Under the pieces are notes generated by a model. It saw nothing but the letters and a program-made list of their open reading frames with translations. It was not told where the DNA came from and did not search any database. 64,000 nt of DNA from Sapria himalayana (lineage: Eukaryota > Streptophyta > Magnoliopsida > Malpighiales > Rafflesiaceae), in assembly GCA_029783825.1 (NCBI GenBank), contig JAREIK010017918.1:1332001-1396000 (forward strand), given 5' to 3'. Below are positions 36,700 to 48,267 of the stretch, piece after piece. A program made the position numbers and the translations under genes. Position 1 is the first letter of the stretch. Each line of letters opens with the position of its first letter.

Positions 36700-37200
36700 G
36701 GTAAGTGTCATGGCCACCAATTGTGTTGTAGACACTTGAAGATATATAAAAAAAAAAATCTTAAAGCTATTCCTTAGTACCATGGCCATAGGATATAAAA
36801 GAGAGACTTTGTCAATGTCATGACTATTTCTCAATGTTGTGGTCATATAATAATGAAGAATGACTAATATCAATATCATGACTTTATCATAGTGTCATGA
36901 CCATATATCAATAAGAGAAGTTATTTACCATATCATGACCATTCCCCAATACTATGACCCTTTTTTAGACATAAGAAGATAAATGTATAAAGCTATGTTC
37001 ATTTCATAGTACTATGATTTTTTGTTAAATAAATATTAGGACAAGCAATATTCAATATCAGTGTCATGACTATATGTTATAGAAAGATAAAAATATAGTT
37101 TAGGGTCATGGTAACTTTTTATAGTCATGATCTCAAACTCAAGAGATGATGACTAAAGTTGTGACTTTTTTTTGAAGCCATGACTACTACTTGGAGTAAT
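36700..37200 (+). repeat. LTR minisatellite with GTCATGAC-type motif (L2)
   Basis: This is the same array as in L1. Clear units start near 36816, 36875 and 36935, each with TCATGAC followed 15-25 bp later by a second TATGACC-like motif. Confidence 0.6.
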
Positions 37201-38224
37201 GCATCGTCACCTGAGTATAAAGGTGGAAGATAGATAAATTCATGAAATCTCTTTTATTTTTTTCATCAACCTCCATGAAAAAAAGCAAGGGATGCAATAT
37301 TTAATACAATTCCTAGAGTTGGGAGTCATAAGGTAGATTTGAAAATTTTACCAATAGCATGGGTCTAGAATTTGTATAATTAAAAATTGTGATGGAATAA
37401 TAGTTTTATTTATGAATGAATATATTTTATATATTTTCTATTTTAGATATTGATGAATGACAGACTAAATAGAACTTTAACTAGGGTTTTGATTATTAGT
37501 AGGTTTCCATGAGATTTTCATAGTGAATGGTGATAAGTAAATCATAAGGCTTAGTCAGACATATGGAAAAAAATGTGATATCCTTTTAACTATGATGCAC
37601 GAGACAAATTAATACATTAAAATACAAAATTTGAATATGTTAATCATCATGAGTATGACACTTTTGAAGACAAAGTGCAAATATTTGTATATACCAATCT
37701 ATTGTATATGTCTTAAAAGAACTATTTCTCAATTCAGATAGATATTAAATAAAATATTATTCTAAGTGGTTCACCTTTAATGTGAGAATTACATCATCAC
37801 TAAGAAAGATGGTGACAAAAAATCCTCGATACATGTACCATTATGTTGTGACTTTTAAGGTGGTGAAAACCATTGTAAGCTACTTTTACTCATATGGTTG
37901 TTAACGATAAAACTTGATGAAAACATATGTTAATTATGTAAGTATGACACTTACAAATGTAAAAGTATAAATACTTACAAAACATATTAGTCTTTGGTTT
38001 TTTGACACCCGAGCCTAGATTATAATATTTTGCAAATAAAGCAACTATCAATGATAATTGATAAATTTGCCTAAAGGTATGTGATTGTGAATGACACTCA
38101 AGTAGAGATGAATTATTATCTTAGTAGAGACATAACCAAAAAAAAATACTGTGAGAGGACCACCATTGGGATGGGTTCAATGATGATAACCATTTATATG
38201 CTATTAAAAAAATAAGTCATTGCA

Positions 38225-38384
38225 ACTCTGGAGGGTAGTTTGGATAGGTGGGTCTTAGCTTTCCCAAGCTAAGGTCTTGATTTGAGTCCCCTAGTCCTGA
38301 TTTGAGCCCTGATTTTGATGAATTAGTCAAGGTGCACGTAAGCTGACCCAGACACCCTCATCATCAAAAAGAAAAAGAAAAAGG
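38225..38384 (+). mobile_element. tRNA-derived SINE inserted in LTR L2
   Basis: A 160-bp insertion relative to L1 is flanked by a perfect 10-bp duplication AGTCATTGCA (38215-38224 and 38385-38394). The single, empty site AGTCATTGCA is at 31780-31789 in L1. The insertion has an A-box-like TAGTTTGGATAGGTGGG, a B-box-like region GATTTGAGTCCCC, a body, and an A-rich tail of AAAAAG units. This is the structure of a retroposed tRNA-like SINE. Confidence 0.85.
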
Positions 38385-38723
38385 AGTCATTGCATAACAC
38401 CCCAACTTTTATTCTATGTCAAAATATAATATATGTCGAGTAGTTTAAACAATATCACATAGATTAAATAAATAAACTCATGAATCTAAGATTATCTAAT
38501 AACTCGAATATTTATTTTACTAAAAATAAGTTGTCTCACCATCGAATAACCAAACTACCAATACAATCAATATGTGATTAATATCTAGATGAATGTCTAC
38601 TTTTCTACTTGTATGACCTATGTACTTATTAATATTTATTGATGAGACACTATTAATAATGAGATTTTGAGATATTATCTAACTAATAAAATTACGTAAC
38701 ATAATAAAGTCATTATAAGTTTT

Positions 38724-38741
38724 TGATGCTACTATCAGGGA
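38724..38741 (+). promoter_or_regulatory. Primer binding site of gypsy-B copy 2 (degenerate, tRNA-Asp type)
   Basis: TGATGCTACTATCAGGGA is the counterpart of 32119-32136. Both are followed by ATTATTTAGTTT and a conserved leader. Confidence 0.6.
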
Positions 38742-39119
38742 TTATTTAGTTTGGTTAGTCAATATGAGTTGACATAATTATCCTCATAAAAAAATAATTC
38801 TTTTATAGTAGTTTAGATATTTTTGAGTTTGGAAAATTTTCTTGATTCTAATTTCTAAGTCTTGTTAACTTGTTTAAAAGTTGATAAATACATGTTTTTG
38901 GTTTTATATTTTGTATTTTTTCTCTTCCTTTTTACCACCTTTTCTGAGCTAAAGATCTATGACTGAGCTAACCCCTCTAGACCCAGAAATTAAAAGATAT
39001 AAAAAAATTATTACTAGACAATTAATATTAAATAGTATATGAAGGGCACTAGCAATAATAGAGTCATGAGGTGGTAATGGTCAAGCTTTTTATTAGCCCA
39101 TTCACTATCATACTCTATG

Positions 39120-40450
39120 AGACTATTGGAAGTCCATAATGCTGGATAGTTATTTGCGTATTTGATTGCAATCAGTAGAAACCAATTAATTGGAGTTGAA
39201 ATCAAGTATTATAGTTATGGTTCAATAATAAAAGTATAGTGGAGAGGCATCAAAGGACCCTAATGGATATGTCATAATATATTTTTGGAGCTATGTAATA
39301 CTATAAAAACTTATTGAGCATGAAGTTGGTTCCAATATTATTATGACCATTTTATTAAGAAATACGACATGAAGTTGGATCCAATATTTACCATGAGACT
39401 CTATTAAGAGTTGGAATGAATTATTAAGGGTATTTCTCACTAAGTTTTTCTAGCTCAAATTACATCATAATTATGAAGCAAGATAAAAAAATTCGAGCAA
39501 GATGAGTATGAGAATTTATATGATTCTTATGACCATTTAAAAGAGTTAGTGAGGAGATGCTCTCAACATTGATTTGAGTTGTGATTTTAGGCCCAACCCT
39601 TATGGGTTGAACTATATGATGAGGTATATGTTTGATACAATAGATGGAGATCAATTATAAATAAAATGTTGGATAAGGTATATTATTTATTTGATGAGCT
39701 AGTGAAAAATAACTATCAAACTCCAATGGATTGCTCATTTGGAAGAAGATAAGTCAGAATGTTAGGGCTGGATCAGTTCACCATTATTAAATCAAAGATT
39801 GAAGTACTTTTAAAGAAACTTGATGCCAAAGATGAAAAAAAAAGAATATCAGCAAAGATCATCATTTTATATTAGCATGAACTAATAGACTCTCATCCCA
39901 ATTATGAAATGTAAGAAGCCAAACGAATACAAAAAAAATGGTACATGTTTCAATCCAATAACATTGTCCCAAAACATTACCATCCAAACATGATTAATCA
40001 TTAAAATTTATTATATAGATGATATGATATTGGGCCAAATAATATCAAAGTAAACTTCTAGAAATATTAGGAAAAATGTATTGAGCTACACTACTCAAGG
40101 AGGCTGAAGTTTTAATTGTCAATCATCATGAAGAGAAGAGAAGTCAAATTTAGAAGAATAAATGCAAGTTGTCTAAGCATAATTGAAAAAGAAAAATAAT
40201 ACTCAAGAAAATCAGATGAAGACACTTGATGAAAGGATAAATCAAATGAGTTTCATGATGTGGAATATAGAGCAGCATCTTAGGAAATTGACATTATCAA
40301 TGAAGAAAGAGGAGTAAATGAATTATCAAGTAATATAAAAGAAAATCTAAAAAATTTCTCCTAAATATTTTTTAGAATCAAAAATGGGTTATCAAGGAAT
40401 TCTAAACAAAAAAGGTTCTAGAAACTCTGGGGTTGATTGCTCTACAACTT
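39120..40450 (+). pseudogene. gypsy-B copy 2 gag remnant
   Basis: The homologous segment to copy 1 gag reads 'SVETN.LELK', 'IVMVQ', 'SWNELLRVFLTKFF', 'DEYENLYDS', a 'RCSQH'-like stretch and 'YMMRYMFDTI' in shifting frames. It keeps the 'SWNELLRVFLTKFF' capsid phrase better than copy 1. Homology with copy 1 continues through the A-rich region to the protease. Stops throughout make it a pseudogene. Divergence between the copies is considerable, so the duplication is old or both copies have decayed for long. Confidence 0.7.
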
Positions 40451-40789
40451 TTCCAAATATCACTGCTTTGAAGATAAAAAGCTACTTTGAATAAAAGGAT
40501 TCTAGAACTTCTAGGAGTAATAATACTATAACTTTTAAAAAAGTAACTATTCTATTATAAATTTTTTAAAAGTCATAGCCCAAATAGAAGAGGATAGTAA
40601 ACATGAAGGATATGATGATGCAACACGTAATAAGGCCAAGACTCCAAAAGAAGTCAACCTCAAGTCTCATCCAAATATGAGACAAAGGAAAACAAAAAAC
40701 TAGAGAAGTGAATGAAGGTTTAAACTATAGAGATAAAGAAACAAATCAAAATGAAACTAAAAGAAATTTTTTGATAATTTAGAAAGAGA

Positions 40790-41380
40790 AAACTTGCCAA
40801 ACACTTTAAAAAGTTTATTAATTAAAATATTCCAAAAATTATAAGTGAACCAACCATTTATTAAAGCTCTAACACAAATGTTAATATACATGAAATTAAA
40901 GAAAGATATAAAAAGTAGTAAGAGAAAGTTAAAGATATATGAATCAATGAAAATGACCGAGAAATATATTGCTATCATTTAAAGAAAACTTCCAAGAAAA
41001 TTGAAGGTCCCCAAAAATTTTACAATACTTTGTACTATTGAAGATCACACATTTCAGAAGGCATTGTGTGATTTGAGATCAAGTGTCAATTTGATGCCTT
41101 TATCAATCATATGAAGATTGAATCTCAATAAAATTACTATAATATATCTTTCACTCTAAATGGCGGTTCAAACTATCAAGCAACCAAATGGAATCATCAA
41201 AGGCATATTGGTCAAGGTGGATATATATATTTTTCCAGTGAATTTTATTATATAGAAAATGGAGGTGGACAATTATGAAACCTCTAATATTGTGATGACT
41301 ATTTTTAGCCATGAGAGAAGTCCTTATCAATATTAAGAAAAGAGAGTTCATAGTTTTATGTTAGTGTGGAACAAGTAAAG
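40790..41380 (+). pseudogene. gypsy-B copy 2 gag-protease linker and aspartic protease
   Basis: The linker reads 'FIKALTQMLIYMKLKKDI', 'SSKRKLKIYESM', then 'LPRKLKVPKNFTILCTI'. The protease follows: 'HTFQKALCDLRSSVNLMPLS', then after a stop a 'GIIKGILVKVDIYIFPVNFI' stretch (Val-Lys-Val-Asp). The active-site Gly is Arg, exactly as in copy 1. The sequence ends at about 41400, where a minus-strand LTR begins. No RT follows. Confidence 0.75.
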
Positions 41381-43289
41381 ATTACTCTTTACAATGGCTT
41401 ATGAGATCTAGATTATGATAAAATGGGATATTAATATATATCTTACCTCAATCTTACTAGTAGAAATCATACAAAAAAGTAGCTCACAAGGTTGTCACCA
41501 TCTAATGAGTTACTTCCTCTAATCTGTGTCTTGTGGCTTACTTATCACCATTCATCATGATGATATTTGATCCACACTAAAGGTGAAATAATTAAAAAAA
41601 TATTTTATTATACCCTACATTAATTAAGGGTTAGTTCATCTAAGGTATCTATAATGGATTGGCTTATAAAATTATTTGTACTTTTGGCTTCATAAGTATC
41701 ATACTCATAATAATTAAACTTATCTTTATTTTGAGTTTTAATATATAGGCTTATCTCAAGCATTACCAAAGGAATGACTATCACTTTTTCGTATCATTAC
41801 ATATTAGTATTTCTTGTGGCTTATGTGTCATGATCAACCATGATAATATGCGCAAATTTACTAATAATAAAATCATAATTTCAGTTCTAAATATATATCA
41901 TATTCATCAATAACTAAGTCATAATACAAATCAATCATAAACTTCATCAATTGTATATCCATTACATGTAATTGATATATGGAAAGAATTCACATGAAAT
42001 AATTCAAAATATATCTTAGGGAATTTCAAGTTCTCAATGACAACCCTCAAAAGAATTTAAGATTAAAAACATGAACTCACAATTCTTGTATAGTACACCT
42101 TAGATTTGCCTAAGTGGCGTTTAGAATTCGCTCCCTCTTTAGGGTTTAATCTTGTGCATTGCATCCCTCCATGCTCATGGATCCAACCTTGCTTGTGGAT
42201 CTCTTTTAGTCTCGATGTCAAGACTCTATATGGTGGCGTTCTTGATTTCCTAACTTTTTTATCCTCTCTATTTTGATTTTAGGTCTACGTCTAGCTTTTA
42301 TATTCATGTGTCGGTGTGAATTTTCTAGTGGGAAGTTGTGACACTGGGAAACAACTATGACTTTAGTCCTACCTCTCTATAACACAAAATTATGGCATTG
42401 TAGACTTGCATGGCTTAGGTCTCTTTCTTTTAATAAAATGTCATGGTGCTAGAAATGGCCATGGCTATGGACTTTCTGCTCTATAACATGAATTCAAAAT
42501 ATTAGAAATGACCATAGCTATCGACTTTGTTGTCTATGATATGAATTCATAGCACTAGAAATGGTAATGGCTCATGCATTTCATTGTAATATAAAGCCAT
42601 GATGTTGAGAATGGTCATGGTTCACATCTATAATCCAAAGTCATGATATTCGGAATGATCTTGACTTTAAACTTAATCTTATGTAACACAAACTTGAAGT
42701 ACTAGGAATGGTCGTGATTAATTCCTTTATCTTCTTTAACTAAAAGTCAGTGTGCTGGGAATGGTAATAGCTTTTGACTTGTCCTCATGTATTCCTCCTA
42801 TAACCAAAAGTCATAGTGCTAGGAATGTCGTGGATTTGGTCTTTTTTTCTAGAGAAAAAGTTTTGTGGCTCTAGACTCAAGTTGTGGCTCAAGTAAAGAC
42901 TCTATGTAACTCTCTATAGCTAAAAGTCATGGCTATTAGTAGTAATGAGATATTTAGCTACAACAACAATAAATTAATATCATAACCATTAACTTGTTAT
43001 CGAGCTAGTGTGGCTATGACTTTAAGAAAGTTTTGCAGTCAAAAAAACTAAAATGATTGTGTCAATGAGTTAGAAGATTAATGACATACGAAGATTGTCA
43101 AGACAAATTATATAAAGTTTTAGCAAAGAATGGATACTAATACTATTTTATATACCCTTAATGGTGTAACCAAGTCATAATATGAGAAATACTATAATTC
43201 TACATGATTTTCTCTCTTCTCCTTCTCAAAAACTCCACTAAGTATTATATTTCACAGAAAAATTATCCAACTTCACTACTATTTATCAT

Positions 43290-43297
43290 AATCTAAC
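43290..43297. repeat. Left target-site duplication of the small hAT-type element
   Basis: AATCTAAC matches AATCCAAC at 43859-43866 in 7 of 8 positions. Confidence 0.8.
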
Positions 43298-43858
43298 TAG
43301 AGGTGTCAAATGGGCCAGGCACGGCCTGACTTGGCAGTGCCTGGCCTGGAACGACATGTTGCTGACCCATGCTCATGCCCATGTTGGGCCAGCTCATGGC
43401 ACGGCTCATGCCTTGCTAGGTTGAGGGTCTTTGGCCCGTGCCTTTCCAGGCACAACCCGGGTGCTTGGCATGTGGACACTTCATGGGCGATGTGCCCTAT
43501 GGCTGATGAAATGATGTCCGATAGCCGATGAAATAATGCACAATGGGGCACGACACGGCATCGCCTGACATGCGATGGCTAGACAAGCGCGATTGGAATG
43601 GTGGCGCAGCGATGTGGGTCTCAAATCCTAATTTTTAAAATTTAACCTAACCTAAATTTATCCCTATCTGACCCGAACTGGCCCAAACCAAAGGCTGATT
43701 TTAGGCCATGGGCCATGTCTGGCATGCCCTCCAAATAACCATGTCGTGCTCGGCACAGCATGGTACTATAGCGTGTCGTGCCTGGCACGACACGTGAGCC
43801 CAGGTGGGTCTGAAAAAATGGGTCATGCTGGCCTGGACTGGCCCATTTGACACCTCTA
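43298..43858. mobile_element. Non-autonomous hAT-type element (MITE-like, 561 bp)
   Basis: Both ends read TAGAGGTGTCAAATGGGCC inward, a perfect inverted repeat of at least 19 bp that continues two bases further. They are flanked by an 8-bp duplication with one mismatch. The ends match hAT-1 and hAT-2, and the interior consists of their GC-rich subterminal sequence with GGCATG, CATGCC and GGCACG motifs and no transposase. It is thus a deletion derivative that would depend on a transposase supplied in trans. The intact ends and clean duplication suggest it is younger than hAT-1 and hAT-2. Open frames inside it are not genes. Confidence 0.9.
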
Positions 43859-43866
43859 AATCCAAC
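43859..43866. repeat. Right target-site duplication of the small hAT-type element
   Basis: AATCCAAC is the partner of 43290-43297. Confidence 0.8.
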
Positions 43867-44479
43867 AAAACTATAATTTTTTAAAAGCATTTTGTCTAAA
43901 CCCAATTTTCATACAAACATATCAAGAATAATTACCAAGATAACTAATAAATTTAGTATTTAACATTTCAAACATGTACCAAACATGTAGTAAAAAATTA
44001 TGATTAAGGTATTAAAAGGGGTTGGTCTTAGTCATGAGCCTAATAAAAATGTCATGATTTTTTACTTGACCACGACTCATTTAAAAACAAAGTTGTGGCT
44101 AGGTTTGAGTGTTATGACTTCACTTTGCTACCAAGAAAGCTATGATTGAGTTTGAGTGTTTCAACTTCATTCAACTGTCCATTGTGTATAAGTATTGATG
44201 GTATGTATATGAGTTTCGGTAAAAAAATTTAATGTTTTATTTTACGCCATCCAACCAAAAAGTAAAATCTTGGGTTAGCTTGCAAGCAACACTATGGTTT
44301 AAGTCCATAACTAGACTTGTTTTTTAGAATTAACTTCCACATTGTTGATCTCTACAATATGTGTTATTTTTTCAATGTATTCATTTTTCTCTTTTTGCCT
44401 TATACTTTCTATGATTATCAATGGTGATAAATAAAAAGATATCCTAATTTTCCTTGTTTATTTGTGATGCGATATAATA

Positions 44480-45110
44480 GGGTTTTGTGGCTTCTTCAAG
44501 CTTTTCGTTGGCCTTGCTCTTCATTAAGTTTTATTTTTTTTATTTTTTTGTTTTTTTTTATTTTTTTATTAGGTTTAGTGCTTATGGTTGTGACTTTCTC
44601 AGTTGTTATAACTTTTTTCTGCACTTTACTTTCAACCTTTTCATTGTATTGTTCATCTTCATTTCTTCCCTCCTCATCCTTTAAGTTTTTCTCAAAAAAT
44701 ATTTCAGCTTTAGGTGGAATTACTTTCAAAATCATATCCATTTTTATGAGTTTCAATTCCATCCATCTTAATTGTTCTTGTTCCACAATATTATATTTCT
44801 TTGTTTTGGTAATAAACTTTAGAATGCATCCCTCGATTGATAGTTTGTCTATCCAAGATAAATATTCATGTCCATCTTTGAGTGATGGTTGATCTATCAA
44901 GCTTGACTTTAATTACTCTTCTTCTACATCATTACACTATTTTGTCTTCATCCATAATGTTAAGATGCGATTTTCAAATGATAATTGATCTATCCAGCAT
45001 GTATATCCATGTTGACAGTTTTTTTTTGGAAATTTGTATGATAAATCTTCATGAATTTGACTGTAAGGATAATAGTATGGATTGAATTTATTATATGGTC
45101 TTTTGTACTA
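44480..45110 (-). pseudogene. gypsy gag C-terminal remnant in the minus-strand LTR element
   Basis: A 134-codon open piece (44900-44496) reads 'LKFITKTKKYNIVEQEQLRW', then 'MELKLIKMDMILKVIPPKAE' and a Lys/Glu-rich tail. It resembles the gag C-terminal segment of this clade, where a 'LKFMQKT...ME.Q.GQ..S.L' helix precedes the proline-rich linker. Just upstream 'FNPYYYPYSQIHEDLSYK' recalls the NPYSNTYNPGW region. A 'W-I-D-Q/K-L-S' phrase occurs twice (near 44990 and 44850), so about 130 bp is internally duplicated. The assignment rests on weak pattern similarity plus position between two minus-strand LTRs. Confidence 0.5.
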
Positions 45111-45289
45111 TGCATTGTCTTGAAAGATATTCATCTAAATAATGTATCAATTTCTAGGTCCAGAGAATTTAACTCAGGCACATAGCTCTGCTCATAAATT
45201 ATTTGTATGGTGGTTACAAAATAAACAACAAAAAATGTAGCTCATAAAAGAAATTAAATATAAATAATAAGGAAAATCACATCCAAACA

Positions 45290-45389
45290 ACTTGAAACAT
45301 AACTATCCTTACGAAGTGATAGTTATGTCAACTGAAGTTGATAAATTAAACTATTCTAATATAATCACTAATTATGGTGGCAAAAAATT
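45290..45389 (-). promoter_or_regulatory. Inverted primer binding site and leader of the minus-strand element
   Basis: The minus strand reads TTTTTTGCCACCATAATTAG, then TGATTATATTAG and a leader with CAGTTGACATAACTATC. This corresponds to TTTTTGGCACTACTATCAGG, ATTATTTAG and GAGTTGACATAATTATC at 32115-32185. The site itself lies around 45364-45385 and is more decayed than in the plus-strand copies. Confidence 0.5.
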
Positions 45390-47440
45390 TTTTTAACTTT
45401 GTGAGCATGTCAAAACTTATAGCTAATTGATACATTACCAAAACTTATTTGGTGAGGATCTCTTGACCAATGCAGCTTTATAAGTATATAATTCAAACAA
45501 GTAATAAAGTACATGTAAGTCCATATATCAATCCTACAAAAATTATTTTGATAGTTCAATTAATCAATATTAAACTAATGACTATTTGAGTTGAATAATT
45601 GGATATGGTCTTCAAGAGTATTACTTAGACTCTAGGGTTGGCAACTTTCTTCGGCATGATGGTGTTTTCTTAGTTTTTAACCAATGTAGCATTTTGTTAT
45701 TGAATGAATGATACATTAGTATGAAAATACATGTGTGCCCCTATGACATATAAAGTGGTCATCATTCATTGGACTATCACTACCAAATGTGATTCTCTAG
45801 TACTTGCCCCTCACTATTTCAATAATGAAGCAACATGTTATATCATGGAAATTTTATTAACACATACTTTTTTTAGATAATATATCAACTATGTTTGATG
45901 ATTATTTCGAGTATATATTTCTATTGTATATCCTCTAATTATCATGAGAATGTGAGATAATATGATCCTAAATATATTTGTGCTTTCAGCTTTATAAGTA
46001 TCATACTCATAATAAATAATATATATCTTCTCATGAATCTCACATATGAATGTAAAACAAGCAGAAATGATTCACAAGGCTATCATCACCATATAAATCT
46101 CTATCACTTGCATATGTCTCGTGACATACCTCCCATCATTCACCATGACCAATACATGACTCACGCACTATGGTGAAACTCTTAGTCTTAGGTAAGACAT
46201 TATATTTAACATCTAGAATACTATAAGATTAATTCTTCTATATAGTACATAATAGATATGTTTTTTATATGTTCATGATTTTGGCTTTATCAGCACTATA
46301 CTCATAATGATTAATATATCTTAATTTTGAATTTCACACATTGATTTATTTTATGATTTAAGATTTGAATGTTTGTCACTCTCTTCAATTTAATACACAT
46401 GAGTGTGTCTCTTGACTTGCCTACTATCATCCACCATGACAGATATGCATAAATTGATGTATTCATTAAAATTTTAATTTTTAGTTCTAAATAGCAGCTA
46501 TATTCATCAATATCCAAACACCACATTAATCAAACATAAACTCATAAGTTCATTCATTAATCACAACGAAATTATATTACAAACCATAAAATCCAATTTA
46601 GTTGGGCATTGGGGAAGAAATCATGCGAGATGAATTAATAGGCATCACATGTGATTTGCCAGAATAGAGGGTTGAATTTGCATCACTTAGTGTTTGTTAT
46701 GCTTGTCATGTTTCCCTTATTCTTATCTCTCCTCTAGTTTTTTTCCTTTCTGAGTATAGCTTTTATACATTGGGACTTCACATGAAATTTTAAGTAGGAA
46801 TTCATGGCACCAAGATGTTATGACTTAATCTTCTCTTTGGATCTTCTTTAAAGCACTAATGTTATGGCACTAGAAATGACCATGCCTGATGCCTAAACTT
46901 TTTATAACACAAAATCATAGTATTGGGAATGAGTCATAGTTTTAGTCTTGGGTTTATAAATAAAATGTCATGGCACTCAAATTGTAGTGACTAAGTAATT
47001 TCTCTTTACAATGAAAATTTATGGCAAAATAATACCATGACTCATACTAATGATAATTTGGCACTTCTTTGAAAATGTGATAGATAGAAATATGCCACAA
47101 CTACTTATACTAGTTGATTACTAAGATCTTATGACATGAACTAATTATGTTGCATAGTAAAATGATTATATCAACTTAGTGGTAAAGCTAGGGCATACAA
47201 AGAATGTCACAACTATTTTAGTAGAGTTATTTCCAAGAAATAATTTTACAACTGCCTAAAGCTAATCTAAAGGATATATATATATATAAGTCATGACAAA
47301 TAAATTATCACCATAGCTTGCCCATTCTAAAAGTGCTTGTTACACCAAGTTGACTAGTTTTGCCTAATTTTTATATTATTTCAATAACATTCATCAAATC
47401 GTCTCGAAATAAGAATTTAAAAAAAATCATTTATATTCAC
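45390..47440 (-). mobile_element. LTR L4 (minus strand) of the gypsy-B family
   Basis: It aligns directly with L0 (28600-29599) and L3, and inversely with L1 and L2: its left end on the minus strand gives the ATATACTTATAAAG...CAAATAAGTTTT sequence seen near 32020-32070. The CATGGCACTAG-type minisatellite lies at about 46800-47180. With the inverted primer site just left of it, it is the 5' LTR of a minus-strand element whose 3' LTR would be L3. Its outer end near 47440 is approximate and lies ~90 bp from the next T/C block. Confidence 0.55.
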
Positions 47441-48045
47441 TCCTATAATGCAAACATACATATTTGTACTCCCCAAAAATCATAATTTATTTTGTATATT
47501 GAGTATCAAGACGTTATCATGCATCTTTTTCAACTTTTTTTTTCTTCATATTCTTCTTCCTTTTCTTCTTTTTTTTCTTATTTTTTTTCTTCTTTATATT
47601 CTTCTTCTTTTTCTTTTATTACGTATTATTTTATTATTATTCTTATTAGTATTATTGATATTATTTTTATTGTTTTCTACTTTTTATTCTTCTAATTTCT
47701 ATTCATTATCATGCTTTTTATTGATATTATCATGCTTATTAGTATTATAATGCTTTTTATTATTTTTTTCTTCTTCTCTTTGTTATTTTTCTTTCTCTTT
47801 TTCTTCTTCTTTTTCTTTTTTTTTCTTCTGATTCTTTTTCTTCTTCTTTGGATTCTTCTCCTACTTCATTTTAATCTTCTTTTTCATCTTCTTGTTCTTC
47901 TATTTCTTATTCTTCCTCTTATTCTTATTCTTTTATTCTTTCTAAATGTTGGCTTCTTTAAATTTATTCTTGTTATTTTTTTTTCTAATAATTTTTATTA
48001 TTGATTTTCTTTTTTTATTACTATTGTTATCATTTTTTCTTATTC

Positions 48046-48095
<50 letters not shown>

Positions 48096-48267
48096 TTCCT
48101 ATTATTATTATTATTATTATTCACTTTTTTTATCAACTTCTTTTTATACTTTTTTTTCCAATATTTTCTCATTATTCTTTTTCTCCTTCTTGTTACTTTG
48201 TTCTTCTTCTACTATTCCTCTTTCATAAGCTAATTCTTCTTCTTTCTTTCTTTTCCTTATTCTACTT

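Larger units (their letters stand above)
35961..38712 (+). mobile_element. gypsy-B middle LTR (L2): 3' LTR of copy 1 and 5' LTR of copy 2
   Basis: The segment aligns with L1 throughout (for example GACTCTTGTTCTCAAA near 36590 against GACTCTTGTCCTCAAA near 30230, and AAAGATCTATGACTGAGC after the LTR against AAGATCTAAGACTGAGC). It starts TGTAGC and ends AGTCA. Relative to L1 it carries an extra segment near 37480-37570 and a SINE at 38225-38384, but lacks the long G run. It is followed by a primer binding site, so it serves structurally as the 5' LTR of the second gag-pro unit. Confidence 0.65.
41440..43980 (-). mobile_element. LTR L3 (minus strand) of the gypsy-B family, split by a hAT-type element
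   Basis: In reverse complement it matches plus-strand LTR landmarks: 41440-41690 corresponds to about 31265-31490 and 41690-41740 to about 31210-31250. The CATGG-rich minisatellite at 42340-42960 is the inverted counterpart of 30340-30860. It also aligns in direct orientation with L4 (for example 41760-41990 with 46360-46600). The final ~600 bp of the LTR is missing at 41440. A 561-bp hAT-type element occupies 43298-43858. The outer boundary near 43980 is approximate. Confidence 0.55.
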
